A stretch of DNA of 64,000 nt from assembly GCA_934167465.1 (NCBI GenBank), contig CAKPKR010000005.1, forward strand, positions 1 through 64,000. Reading direction: 5' to 3'. Below are positions 17,621-26,206 of this stretch, one piece after another; position 1 is the first letter of the stretch; each line of letters begins with the position of its first letter. The notes beneath the pieces are model-generated. The model was not told where the DNA came from, did no database searches, and saw only the letters and a list, made by a program, of their open reading frames with translations. The DNA is from an uncultured Bacilli bacterium. GTDB lineage: Bacteria > Bacillota_I > Bacilli_A > RF39 > UBA660. The translations under genes and the position numbers were made by a program.

Positions 17621-19915
17621 ATGGAAGGAATTTTATTACCAGTGTGTTCTTGTGTGTTTTCTTTATTATTGATATTTATTTATTTTATGAAAGAAAGAGT
17701 GGATTTACCTGAAAATAAAATTTATTCAAAAATGTTAATTTTGAGTTTAATAGATGGTATTTGTGTAAGTATTGTTCAAGGACTTGCTTTAAATGGAGTA
17801 ACCCAGGAAGAATTAATATGGATTTCAATTATCAACAAAATTGATTTTATTATTCTTATTTTTTTCTCAAGTTGTTTATATAATTATACTGTTTTAATAA
17901 CAATTGATAATAGAAAAATGAAAAAAATTATATCTTATATAATCAAAACAATAAATATAATTTCTATTGTATTACTTATTTTTAGTAATGTAGAAGTAAT
18001 AACCAATGGAAAAAACTATAGTATATCAGGAACTGCTACATTGATTGCTTATTGTGTGTGTGGTATATACATACTTGCTTCAGTTTTAGAAACTATAATT
18101 TTCCATAAGAAAAAAGATACTCGACACATTCCAATATATGCAGTCATTGTTATAATTTTTATTTTATTGATTTTATTTCAATTAAATCCATATTTAATAG
18201 TTATATCTATAACTTTAACGTTTATTAATTATTTGATGTATCATACAATAGAAAATCCAGATATGAAAATGATAGAAGAACTAAATATGGCTAAAGATCA
18301 AGCTGATAGAGCAAATATGGCAAAAAGTGAATTCTTATCAAGTATGTCTCATGAAATAAGAACTCCATTGAATGCAATCGTAGGATTTAGTGAAGCAATA
18401 AATAATTCAAATACATTGGAGGAAGCGAAAGAAAATGCAAAAGATGTTATTACTGCTTCAAGTACACTATTAGAAATAGTAAATGGGGTATTAGATATAT
18501 CAAAAATAGAAGCAGGAAAACTAGAAATAAATAATAGTGATTATAATGCATATGAACTATTAGATAGTGTTATAAAACTAATAAAACCTAGAATGAATGA
18601 AAAAGGATTAGAATTTAAAATATCGATTGCCCCTGATTTACCAGCCATATTGTATGGAGATCATACAAATGTTAAAAAAATAATAACAAACTTACTAACA
18701 AATGCTTGTAAATATACAGAAAAAGGTTCTGTAGAATTTAAAGTAAACTGTGTAAATAATAATGATACTTGTAGACTAATGATATCAGTAGAAGATACAG
18801 GAAGAGGAATAAAAAAAGAAAATCTAGATAAATTATTTACAAGGTTCCAAAGACTAGATGAAGATAGAAATACAACAATAGAAGGAACAGGATTAGGTTT
18901 AGCAATCACTAAAAAATTACTAGACTTAATGGGAGGAACAATAGTAGTACAATCAGTATATGGAGAAGGTTCAAAATTTACAGTAGCTTTAGATCAAACA
19001 ATAAAATCAATGGTGGTAGATGTTGAAGAAAAACAAGAAACAAATGAAATAAATTTAGAAAATAAAAAAATATTAATAGTAGATGATAATAAATTAAACT
19101 TAAAAGTTGCTTCTAAATTCTTATCAAAGTATAATCCGATAATAGATACTTCAGAAAGTGGATTTGAATGCATCGACAAAATTAAAAACGGAAACAATTA
19201 TGATTTAATCTTAATGGATGACATGATGCCAAAAATGAGTGGAGTAGAAACATTAAAAGAACTAAAAAAAATTGAAAAATTTAATATTCCTGTGGTCGCA
19301 CTAACAGCTAATGCTGTATCAGGAATGAAAGAAAAATATATAAACGATGGATTTAATGATTATTTATCAAAACCAATAGATAAAGAAGAATTAAAAAGAG
19401 TATTATCAAACTTAATTAAGCCAGCAATAAAAGAAAAATCCATTTTTGATACGCTACCAAAAGAGTTATTTGAAATAACTGAAGAAGATGAAAGAAAAAT
19501 CAATGAAAAAGAATTACCAAAAGAAGACCAACAAGAAGAAATAAAAGAAGAAACAAAAGAAGAAATAGATAATGACTATTTATTAAAAAATGGAATTGAT
19601 TTAAATAAAGCATTAGAATTATTAGGAGATATGGAAACATATAATGAAACACTAGAAGAATTTTATAATAATATAAATGATAGAATAAATAAACTAAATA
19701 ACTATAAAAATGATTTACCTAACTATGCAATTGAAGCACATGCATTAAAAAGTGATTCAAAATATTTAGGATTTACTAAATTAGCAGATTTAGCGTATAA
19801 TCACGAAATGAAAAGTAAAGAAAATGATTCCAAATATATAAACGATAACTATGAATCATTAATGGTAGAATTAAATAGAATACTAGAAATAGTAAAAAAA
19901 TATTTGAACAAATAA
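17621..19915 (+). CDS. Hybrid histidine kinase with receiver and Hpt domains
   Basis: The 764-aa protein starts with a seven-helix membrane sensor region (about residues 1-210), then HisKA with the phospho-acceptor His in SMSHEIRTPLNAI (about 244), a HATPase domain (DTGRGIKKENL, GTGLGLAITKKLL), a receiver domain with acceptor Asp in LILMDDMMPKMSG (about 530) and an Hpt domain with EAHALKSDS (His about 706). A Glu/Lys linker precedes Hpt. ATG 17621 follows AGGTGATT; the GTG at 17612 is in the ribosome site. An extended -10 TGTGATAAT is at 17582-17590. No cognate output regulator is adjacent, so the phosphorelay partner lies elsewhere. Confidence 0.92.
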   Translation: MEGILLPVCSCVFSLLLIFIYFMKERVDLPENKIYSKMLILSLIDGICVSIVQGLALNGVTQEELIWISIINKIDFIILIFFSSCLYNYTVLITIDNRKMKKIISYIIKTINIISIVLLIFSNVEVITNGKNYSISGTATLIAYCVCGIYILASVLETIIFHKKKDTRHIPIYAVIVIIFILLILFQLNPYLIVISITLTFINYLMYHTIENPDMKMIEELNMAKDQADRANMAKSEFLSSMSHEIRTPLNAIVGFSEAINNSNTLEEAKENAKDVITASSTLLEIVNGVLDISKIEAGKLEINNSDYNAYELLDSVIKLIKPRMNEKGLEFKISIAPDLPAILYGDHTNVKKIITNLLTNACKYTEKGSVEFKVNCVNNNDTCRLMISVEDTGRGIKKENLDKLFTRFQRLDEDRNTTIEGTGLGLAITKKLLDLMGGTIVVQSVYGEGSKFTVALDQTIKSMVVDVEEKQETNEINLENKKILIVDDNKLNLKVASKFLSKYNPIIDTSESGFECIDKIKNGNNYDLILMDDMMPKMSGVETLKELKKIEKFNIPVVALTANAVSGMKEKYINDGFNDYLSKPIDKEELKRVLSNLIKPAIKEKSIFDTLPKELFEITEEDERKINEKELPKEDQQEEIKEETKEEIDNDYLLKNGIDLNKALELLGDMETYNETLEEFYNNINDRINKLNNYKNDLPNYAIEAHALKSDSKYLGFTKLADLAYNHEMKSKENDSKYINDNYESLMVELNRILEIVKKYLNK

Positions 19916-19932
19916 ATGTTATTTGTTCTTTT
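19906..19932 (+). terminator. Terminator containing the kinase stop codon
   Basis: GAACAAATAA (19906-19915) pairs with TTATTTGTTC (19919-19928) around ATG; the TAA stop is the end of the left arm. Confidence 0.7.
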
Positions 19933-19953
19933 ATTATATTTTAATATAAATTT

Positions 19954-19981
19954 TAAGCAAGATGCATTGCTTATTTTTTTT
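19954..19981 (+). terminator. Second terminator before the Fic gene
   Basis: TAAGCAA (19954-19960) pairs with TTGCTTA (19967-19973), loop GATGCA, then seven or more T. An extended -10 (TGGTATACT, 19988-19996) for the Fic gene follows. Confidence 0.75.
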
Positions 19982-20022
19982 ATAAAATGGTATACTATAA
20001 ATAGTAAAGTGAGGTTGTTACA

Positions 20023-20810
20023 ATGAATAAATATATTCCACCATTTGAAATATCAAATGAGATGTTAAAAAAAGTTTCTGATATTATGGAAAAGATAGAC
20101 AAATTAGATTATTTTTCTAATTTAGATAAAACTCCATATTTAAAAGAAAGCAAACCAAAATTAATTCAGTCTACTCTTCTGTTGCTATTGAAAATAATTC
20201 ACTTAGTTTAGAGCAAGTAAAAGATGTTATTAATGGCAAGCAAGTTATTGGAAAACAAAAAGATATTCAAGAGGTAAAAAATTCATATAAAGCATATGAG
20301 ATGTTAAAAGATATTAATCCGTATTCTATTGCAGATTTAAAAAAAGTTCATGGCGTTATGACTTTCTTAGTTGAAGAAGTATCTGGAGAGTTTAGAACTA
20401 CACCTGAAGGCGTATCTGATGAAGATGGAAATTGTATATTTGTATGTCATCCAGGTAATAGAGTTGATTCGTTAATGAATGATTTATTTGAATGGTTAAT
20501 TGAAAACAAAGATACAATTCATCCTCTAATTTTATTAAGTGTATTTCATTACGAGTTTGTATTTATTCATCCATTTACAAATGGTAATGGTAGAATGGTT
20601 AGATTATGGCAAAATTCAATTCTTTATAATTGGAAAGATATTTTTGAGTATTTACCAATAGAATCAAAAATTTATAAATATCAAGATGAATATTATAGTT
20701 CAATTGTTTGGTTTGTGCATAGAAAAGGGGATTTGAGTAGTAATTTTGCTAATCTTACTAGTATTGGCATTCGCCCAGTAATAACAATTTCAAAATCATT
20801 AATTAAATAA
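20023..20810 (+). pseudogene. Fic-family AMPylase gene with a frameshift
   Basis: The first 45-50 codons from ATG 20023 (MNKYIPPFEISNEML...) lead into a wrong frame and a stop at 20209. The correct family sequence continues in another frame from about 20159: NSVYSSVAIENNSLSLEQV, the usual inhibitory (S/T)xxxE(G/N) helix region, and then the catalytic Fic loop HPFTNGNGRMVRLWQN near 20570. One indel near 20150-20160, in a C/A-rich stretch, explains the break. The downstream part is open for 169 codons from about 20301 to 20810. Promoter and terminator are intact. An indel sequencing error is the alternative. If real, the truncated product would keep the Fic loop but lose the inhibitory helix. 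Confidence 0.8.
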
Positions 20811-20836
20811 TGTGAAAATAATCACATTATTTTTTG
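20805..20836 (+). terminator. Terminator after the Fic gene
   Basis: A perfect 10-bp stem (20805-20814 with 20823-20832) and a T tract; the TAA stop is in the left arm. Confidence 0.85.
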
Positions 20837-20842
20837 AACCCG

Positions 20843-20871
20843 TTTACAAACAAATGTTCATATGTTAAAAT
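20843..20871 (+). promoter_or_regulatory. SOS-type promoter/operator of the Y-family polymerase operon
   Basis: TTTACA (20843-20848), 17 bp, TAAAAT (20866-20871) with TG at 20863. The spacer contains CAAACAAATGTTCA (20847-20860), 11 of 14 matches to the Gram-positive LexA box. An operator between -35 and -10 is the standard place for repression, and the operon encodes a damage-tolerance polymerase, so this is the better of the two SOS boxes seen. LexA itself is not in the window. Confidence 0.72.
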
Positions 20872-20889
20872 TATAAGTGGTGATTGAAA

Positions 20890-22371
20890 ATGAATAGGAT
20901 ATATGCATGTATTGATTTAAAAAGTTTTTATGCATCAGTTGAATGTATAGAAAGAAAATTAGATCCATTAGACACTAATTTAGTAGTAGCAGATATAACA
21001 AGAACCGAAAAAACTGTTTGTTTAGCAATCACACCAACATTAAAGCAATATGGATTAGGTGGTAGAGCAAGATTATTTGAGGTAAATCAAAAAGTAAAAG
21101 AAATAAATAATCAAAGAAAAAAGGAAAATAATTATACAAAATTCATAAACAAATCATATTCAGACAAAAAATTAAAACAAAATAAAAGCCTAGAATTAGA
21201 CTTTATAATTGCAACTCCTCAAATGAAAAAATATATGGAATATAGTACAGATATATATAAAATTTACTTAAAATATCTAGCTCCTGAAGACATATATGTA
21301 TATTCAATTGACGAAATATTCTGCGATATCACATCATACTTAAAAACATATAAAATGACACCAAAAGAATTAACATCAAAAATAATAAAAGATATATATG
21401 AAACAACAGGAATAACAGCAACTGCTGGAATTGGAACAAACATGTATTTGGCTAAAGTTTCAATGGATATAGTTGCTAAACACGTAGAACCAAATGAAAT
21501 CGGAGTAAGAATCGCCGAAATAAATGAAAAAAGTTATAGAAAACTATTATGGAATCATAAACCATTAACATCATTTTGGAGAATTGGACCTGGAATAGCA
21601 AAAAAATTAGAACAAAACGGAATGTATACAATGGGTGACGTAGCAAGAACATCAATTGAAAACGAAAATCTGTTATATAAACTATTCGGGGTAAATGCAG
21701 AACTATTAATAGATCATGCATGGGGATATGAACCAGCGACTATTGAAGAGATAAAAATATATAAACCAGCATCAAATAGTATATCAATAGGACAAGTACT
21801 TCACTGTCCATATAATTATGAAAAAACAAAACTAATAATAAGAGAAATGATTGATAGTTTAGCACTTGATTTAGTAAAAAAAGAAAAAATTACAAAACAA
21901 TTAACCTTAACAATAATCTATGATGTTTTAAACTTAAAAGAAATTGACTACGATGGAGAAATATCATATGATCATTATGGAAGAAAAATACCAAAATATG
22001 CTCATGGGACAATAAAACTAGACTATAAAACATCTTCATCAAAAATATTATCTCAAAAATGTATAGAATTATATGAAAAAATAATTAATCCAAAACTATT
22101 AGTAAAAAAGATTAATATAGCTGCTTGTGATATTACATCCGAATTAGAAACACAAATAGTTTATAAACAACTAGATTTATTTAATAATATCAAAAAAATA
22201 AATGAGAATAAAATAGAAAAAGAACAAACAAAAGAAGAATTGAAACTAAGTAAAACAATGTTAAAAATAAAAGAAAAATATGGAAAAAATTCAATATTAA
22301 AAGCAATGGATTTAGAAGAAGGCGCTACTACAATTGAAAGAAATGAACAAGTAGGAGGGCATAAAGAATGA
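20890..22371 (+). CDS. Y-family DNA polymerase (UmuC/UvrX-like)
   Basis: Translesion polymerase of 493 aa. The catalytic palm is recognisable: ACIDLKSFYASVEC with the first catalytic Asp, and VYSIDEIFCDIT with the Asp-Glu pair (about residues 135-146). A helix-hairpin-helix follows (FWRIGPGIAKKLEQNGMYTMGDVA), then the little-finger domain. This is the UvrX/YqjW branch of Gram-positive bacteria, often found with a YolD-like protein, as here. ATG 20890 is chosen over TTG 20884 because of the GGTGATT spacing. The gene overlaps the next by 4 bp. Confidence 0.93.
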   Translation: MNRIYACIDLKSFYASVECIERKLDPLDTNLVVADITRTEKTVCLAITPTLKQYGLGGRARLFEVNQKVKEINNQRKKENNYTKFINKSYSDKKLKQNKSLELDFIIATPQMKKYMEYSTDIYKIYLKYLAPEDIYVYSIDEIFCDITSYLKTYKMTPKELTSKIIKDIYETTGITATAGIGTNMYLAKVSMDIVAKHVEPNEIGVRIAEINEKSYRKLLWNHKPLTSFWRIGPGIAKKLEQNGMYTMGDVARTSIENENLLYKLFGVNAELLIDHAWGYEPATIEEIKIYKPASNSISIGQVLHCPYNYEKTKLIIREMIDSLALDLVKKEKITKQLTLTIIYDVLNLKEIDYDGEISYDHYGRKIPKYAHGTIKLDYKTSSSKILSQKCIELYEKIINPKLLVKKINIAACDITSELETQIVYKQLDLFNNIKKINENKIEKEQTKEELKLSKTMLKIKEKYGKNSILKAMDLEEGATTIERNEQVGGHKE

Positions 22372-22766
22372 AATATGATGATATAATAGATTTGCCACAT
22401 TATGAACCAAAATATCATAAAAGAATGAATAAAAATCAAAGAGCAGCTCAATTTGCGCCTTTTTCAGCATTAACAGGATTTGCCGAAAAAATAAATGAAG
22501 CAGCAAAAATAACAGAGAAAAAAATAGAATTGTCAAGTGATGAAAAAGAAAAAATTAATTTTTTCTTAATTAAAATAAATAAAAAACAAATTAAAAAAGC
22601 CAAAATAACTTATTTTGTTTCTGATATAAAAAAAGATAGTGGCAAATATATTACTGAAATAGTTAATATTAAAAAGATAGATTTTACCGATAAATCTATT
22701 AAACTTTTAAATAATAAAAAAATCTACTTTAATGAAATAATAGAATTAGGAGAAGAAAATGTATAA
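22368..22766 (+). CDS. YolD-like family protein
   Basis: The conserved YolD segment is RMNKNQRAAQFAPFSALTGF (about residues 20-39). YolD-like proteins are regularly encoded next to UvrX/YqjW-type Y-family polymerases and are probably small accessory factors, possibly UmuD-like in role; the biochemical function is not established. The 132-aa protein begins inside the polymerase gene (ATGA overlap) and its end overlaps the radical SAM gene by 8 bp. Confidence 0.88.
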   Translation: MKYDDIIDLPHYEPKYHKRMNKNQRAAQFAPFSALTGFAEKINEAAKITEKKIELSSDEKEKINFFLIKINKKQIKKAKITYFVSDIKKDSGKYITEIVNIKKIDFTDKSIKLLNNKKIYFNEIIELGEENV

Positions 22767-23559
22767 AAAAATATATGTAGAAATTACAAATAATTGCAAT
22801 TTAAAATGCGACTTTTGTATAAAAAATACTAGAAAAACAGAATATATTGAAATTGAAAAATTTGAAGAAATGTTAAATAAAATTGATGGATATACTAATT
22901 ATTTATACTTTCATATTTTAGGAGAACCATTGATGCATCCTAAAATCAATGAATTAATAGATATCGCAGCTAAAAAATTTGAAATCAACATAACCACAAA
23001 TGGTTATTTGATTGATAGAATAAAAAATAATAAAAATATTCGTCAATTAAATATATCACTACATAGTTATAATGAATTATATGGAATAAGTTTAGAAAAA
23101 TATTTAAATAAAATATTTGAAACAGTAGATATATTAAAAAAATATACCTATATTTCATATAGATTTTGGATAAACTCAAAGTATAATGATAAAATAATTA
23201 CAAAATTGAATCAAAAATATAACACTAATTTAACATTTGAAACAATAAAAAATAATACAACACTTACAAATAATATTTTTGTTAGTAAAATAAACGAATT
23301 TATTTGGCCAGACTTAGATAACAAATTTGAAAATACGTGTGGTAAATGCTATGCATTAAAAGATCATATTGGTATTTTAGTAGATGGAACGATAGTACCT
23401 TGTTGTTTAGATACAAAAGGAATAATTAAATTAGGAAATATTTATAAAGATGAATTAAAAAACATAATTGACTCAAAAAGATATAAAAATATGCTAATTG
23501 GATTTAAAAAAAATAAAAAAACGGAAAAATTGTGCCTAAAATGTGGGTTTCTAAAGTAA
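22759..23559 (+). CDS. Radical SAM/SPASM-type protein
   Basis: The CxxxCxxC cluster motif is CNLKCDFC at residues 12-19, followed by the GGE-like LGEPLMH and TTNGYLID. The C-terminal region has several Cys (TCGKCYALKD, VPCCLD, LCLKCGF), as in SPASM domains holding extra Fe-S clusters. At 266 aa it is short for the class. It is the third gene of the SOS-type operon by overlap, which is unusual company for a radical SAM enzyme. Substrate unknown. Confidence 0.82.
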   Translation: MYKKIYVEITNNCNLKCDFCIKNTRKTEYIEIEKFEEMLNKIDGYTNYLYFHILGEPLMHPKINELIDIAAKKFEINITTNGYLIDRIKNNKNIRQLNISLHSYNELYGISLEKYLNKIFETVDILKKYTYISYRFWINSKYNDKIITKLNQKYNTNLTFETIKNNTTLTNNIFVSKINEFIWPDLDNKFENTCGKCYALKDHIGILVDGTIVPCCLDTKGIIKLGNIYKDELKNIIDSKRYKNMLIGFKKNKKTEKLCLKCGFLK

Positions 23560-23574
23560 TAAAGTCAAAAAAAG

Positions 23575-23603
23575 TTGATTTTTGTATTTTACTATGATAT
23601 TAT
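23575..23603 (+). promoter_or_regulatory. Promoter of the surface-protein operon
   Basis: TTGATT (23575-23580), 17 bp, TATTAT (23598-23603) with TG at 23595-23596. AGGAGG at 23619-23624 sets the start at 23633 (8 nt) and not at 23627 (2 nt). Confidence 0.75.
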
Positions 23604-23632
23604 TTATATATAGAATATAGGAGGATATGCAA

Positions 23633-24166
23633 ATGAGAAGAGGTTCAAATAAAAATTCAATAATTATTTCTTGCTTAATAGTAGCAATCATAGCTATGTC
23701 TGTTGGTTACGCTGCTTTAGCTGAGCAATTAACAATCAATGGTACTGCCGGAACTGGAAATGCTAGTTGGTCAATTGTTTTTGAAAGCATATCAAAAAAC
23801 AATACATTATCAACTTCAGGAGTTAATGAAATAAGCGAACCAACCGCAAGTGGAACAAGTGCAACATTTAATGTAACATTTGATAAACCAGGTTCAAAAA
23901 TTGTTTATGATGTTGTAGTAAAAAATGGTGGAACAATTGATGCTGTTTATGAAGGAATGTCTGGAGTTGACGAAGCAAATGAAGCAGCTCCAACTGAAAT
24001 CCAATATAAAGTAGAAAAAACTGATGCAAATGTAGATTTATTACATAATGAAACAGACACTTATAGAATTACAATAGAATGGCCTTCATCATCTACAACA
24101 GTAAATAAAGAAACTACAAGCAAACAAGCAACTATCCATTTTGACTATGCACAAAAAACTGAATAA
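23633..24166 (+). CDS. Secreted TasA/CalY-like surface protein
   Basis: A basic N-terminus, a hydrophobic signal segment (IIISCLIVAIIAMSVGYAAL) and then AEQLTINGTAGTGNASW form the usual N-terminal arrangement of SipW-processed proteins of Bacillota. The mature 150 aa is a predicted beta-rich domain with VTFDKPGSKIVYDVVVKNGG, like the TasA/camelysin group that forms fibres or matrix. It is the first gene of an operon that also encodes a SipW-type peptidase. 177 aa; start chosen by AGGAGG spacing. The exact family within TasA-like proteins is uncertain. Confidence 0.75.
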   Translation: MRRGSNKNSIIISCLIVAIIAMSVGYAALAEQLTINGTAGTGNASWSIVFESISKNNTLSTSGVNEISEPTASGTSATFNVTFDKPGSKIVYDVVVKNGGTIDAVYEGMSGVDEANEAAPTEIQYKVEKTDANVDLLHNETDTYRITIEWPSSSTTVNKETTSKQATIHFDYAQKTE

Positions 24167-24190
24167 TTTTGCTTGAAATAGGTGATTATA

Positions 24191-25051
24191 ATGAGAAAGA
24201 ATAAGAATAATAATATATTCATATTAATAATAATATATTTTATATGTTTTATATTCATTAGTTCCGCTTATTCTTTTTTTAATGAACAATTAGAATTAAA
24301 AGGACAAACAGGTTTTTCAAATAATGAAAATAAAGAATATGAATATGATTATTTAATTCAAAATAGTTGGGAAAGTGGAGGTTATTATTTCTATCATTAT
24401 AACATTAACGTAACTTATAAAGAAAATGAAAATGTTGTTGGTTGGCAAATTAATATAGAAGTTCCATTAAGTACAGAAATTAATGGCTGTTATAATGCTA
24501 ATGAATGTGTTGTAAATAATAATACACTTAGAATTACTAATGCTTCTTGGAATGGAGCAATGACAAATAATTCAATAGTAACTAGTAGTTTTATAATCAA
24601 AACTACTGAAAAAAATTATGAGTTTAAAATATCTTCTATTAATTTTTCCAAAAATAATGATGTTATTGTTCCAGATTCTGATTCAGGTTCCAACGCTCCA
24701 ATTGAAGGAAATGCAATAGCAAACTTAAATATTCAAAATAGTTGGGGAAATACTACACAATTTGAATTGGAATTAATAAATAATTCTAATGAAAACTTAT
24801 CTAGCTGGGAAGTGAGATATCAAGTGTCTGATGGTGCTAAAGTAATTAATATTTGGGGAGGAAATTATATATTAAAAGACAACATTTTAATATTAAGTGG
24901 TCTTGGTTGGAATCAATCACTTTCGATAGGAGAAACAAATAAAAATTTAGGATTTCAACTAGAAACAATAGAAATGGCACCAGTAAAATTAAAACCAATA
25001 TCTTTTACAGGTGTTACTGAAAATCAAGAAGATGTGGTGTTTGAAATATGA
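24191..25051 (+). CDS. Secreted protein with two CBM2-like cellulose-binding-type domains
   Basis: After a signal segment (IFILIIIYFICFIFISSAYSFF) and ELKGQTG, two similar domains follow: about residues 55-150 (QNSWESGGYYFYHYNINVTY, VGWQINIEVP, LRITNASWNGAM) and about 180-270 (IQNSWGNTTQFELELINNS, SSWEVRYQVS, LSGLGWNQSLSIGE). Paired W residues, the WN near the end of each repeat and the closing GFQL fit the CBM2 fold. The role is binding of a polysaccharide or of the cell's own matrix. It overlaps the signal peptidase by 4 bp. 286 aa from ATG 24191 (AGGTGATT). Confidence 0.72.
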   Translation: MRKNKNNNIFILIIIYFICFIFISSAYSFFNEQLELKGQTGFSNNENKEYEYDYLIQNSWESGGYYFYHYNINVTYKENENVVGWQINIEVPLSTEINGCYNANECVVNNNTLRITNASWNGAMTNNSIVTSSFIIKTTEKNYEFKISSINFSKNNDVIVPDSDSGSNAPIEGNAIANLNIQNSWGNTTQFELELINNSNENLSSWEVRYQVSDGAKVINIWGGNYILKDNILILSGLGWNQSLSIGETNKNLGFQLETIEMAPVKLKPISFTGVTENQEDVVFEI

Positions 25052-26205
25052 AAAAAATAGATTATAGAATTTTTGTAATATATATCTTAATTGTTTTTAA
25101 TTTATTTTTTACGAATGTAATTGGATATGAATATTTTGGAAACATAACTGATACAATTTTAATCCCATTATTTTGGATAATAATATTTATTCTAAGTATT
25201 TATTTTTTTAAAGAAGATAAACAAAGAATCTTCTCGAAAACTTCAAAAGAACAATCAATATTTATAATAATTTTATTATATTTGATGATATATTTTGTAC
25301 AAGGATTATTTTTTGGTTATAACAAAAGTCCATATGACCGAAGTATTTATGGCACATTAATAAATATATGGTCATATGTATCAATAATTTTTTACCAAGA
25401 ATATATAAGAAATGCGTTATCTAAAAATGGGAGTAAAATACTAACTGTTATAATATTTGTATTAATTGATATTAATTTATACTCATTTTTAAATATCAAT
25501 GACTCAATAACCTTATTTAAACAAATATCATCAATTTTAATTCCATCAATTGCTACTAATATGTTACTTGTTTATTTAACTATTAATTGTGGTTTCATCG
25601 CTTGTTTATTATATAGAATTCCAATTTCTTTAACAACCTATATTTTGCCTATATTCCCAGATTTAAATTGGTTTTTAATTTCAATTGAACAAACAATTTT
25701 ACCATTTATTATTTACTTAAAAATTAAAAGTATTGATAGCAAAAAATTACAAATAAGAAAAAAACAATTAAAAGAAAATAATAAACGATCATTAATCTTA
25801 ATTATAATATTGATATTATTTGTTTTATTTACAGCCGGATTATTTAAATATAAACCAACATCAATTATGTCAAATAGTATGTTTCCAATAATTAAAAGAG
25901 GAGATATTGTTATTCTAGAAGAAAAATCTCTTGAGAAATTAAATAATTTAAAAAAATATGATATAATAAGTTATAGGTTAGAAAATATTAGAGTAATCCA
26001 TAGAATTATTGCAATCGAAAAACATGGTAATGATATTTTATATATTACTAAAGGTGATAACAATAATATGGCTGACAGAGAAAAAGTTAAGCCAGAACAA
26101 ATAAATGGAGTAGTAAAATTTAAAATTCCAAAATTAGGATATCCAAGTGTATGGTTAAATGAATTTTTGAATAAAAAACAAAATTTAGTAGAAACAGGGA
26201 AGTGA
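25048..26205 (+). CDS. Signal peptidase I, SipW/ER type, with long membrane N-terminus
   Basis: The C-terminal third is an ER/archaeal-type signal peptidase: catalytic Ser in SIMSNSMFPIIKRGD (about residue 277), His in VRVIHRIIAIE (about 318) and Asp in TKGDNNNMAD (about 337). The Ser-His pair, in place of the bacterial Ser-Lys, is diagnostic of the SipW class. Unusually, about 250 residues with some seven or eight membrane helices precede it; ordinary SipW has two. It very probably processes the two secreted proteins encoded just upstream. Confidence 0.88.
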   Translation: MKKIDYRIFVIYILIVFNLFFTNVIGYEYFGNITDTILIPLFWIIIFILSIYFFKEDKQRIFSKTSKEQSIFIIILLYLMIYFVQGLFFGYNKSPYDRSIYGTLINIWSYVSIIFYQEYIRNALSKNGSKILTVIIFVLIDINLYSFLNINDSITLFKQISSILIPSIATNMLLVYLTINCGFIACLLYRIPISLTTYILPIFPDLNWFLISIEQTILPFIIYLKIKSIDSKKLQIRKKQLKENNKRSLILIIILILFVLFTAGLFKYKPTSIMSNSMFPIIKRGDIVILEEKSLEKLNNLKKYDIISYRLENIRVIHRIIAIEKHGNDILYITKGDNNNMADREKVKPEQINGVVKFKIPKLGYPSVWLNEFLNKKQNLVETGK

Positions 26206-26206
26206 T

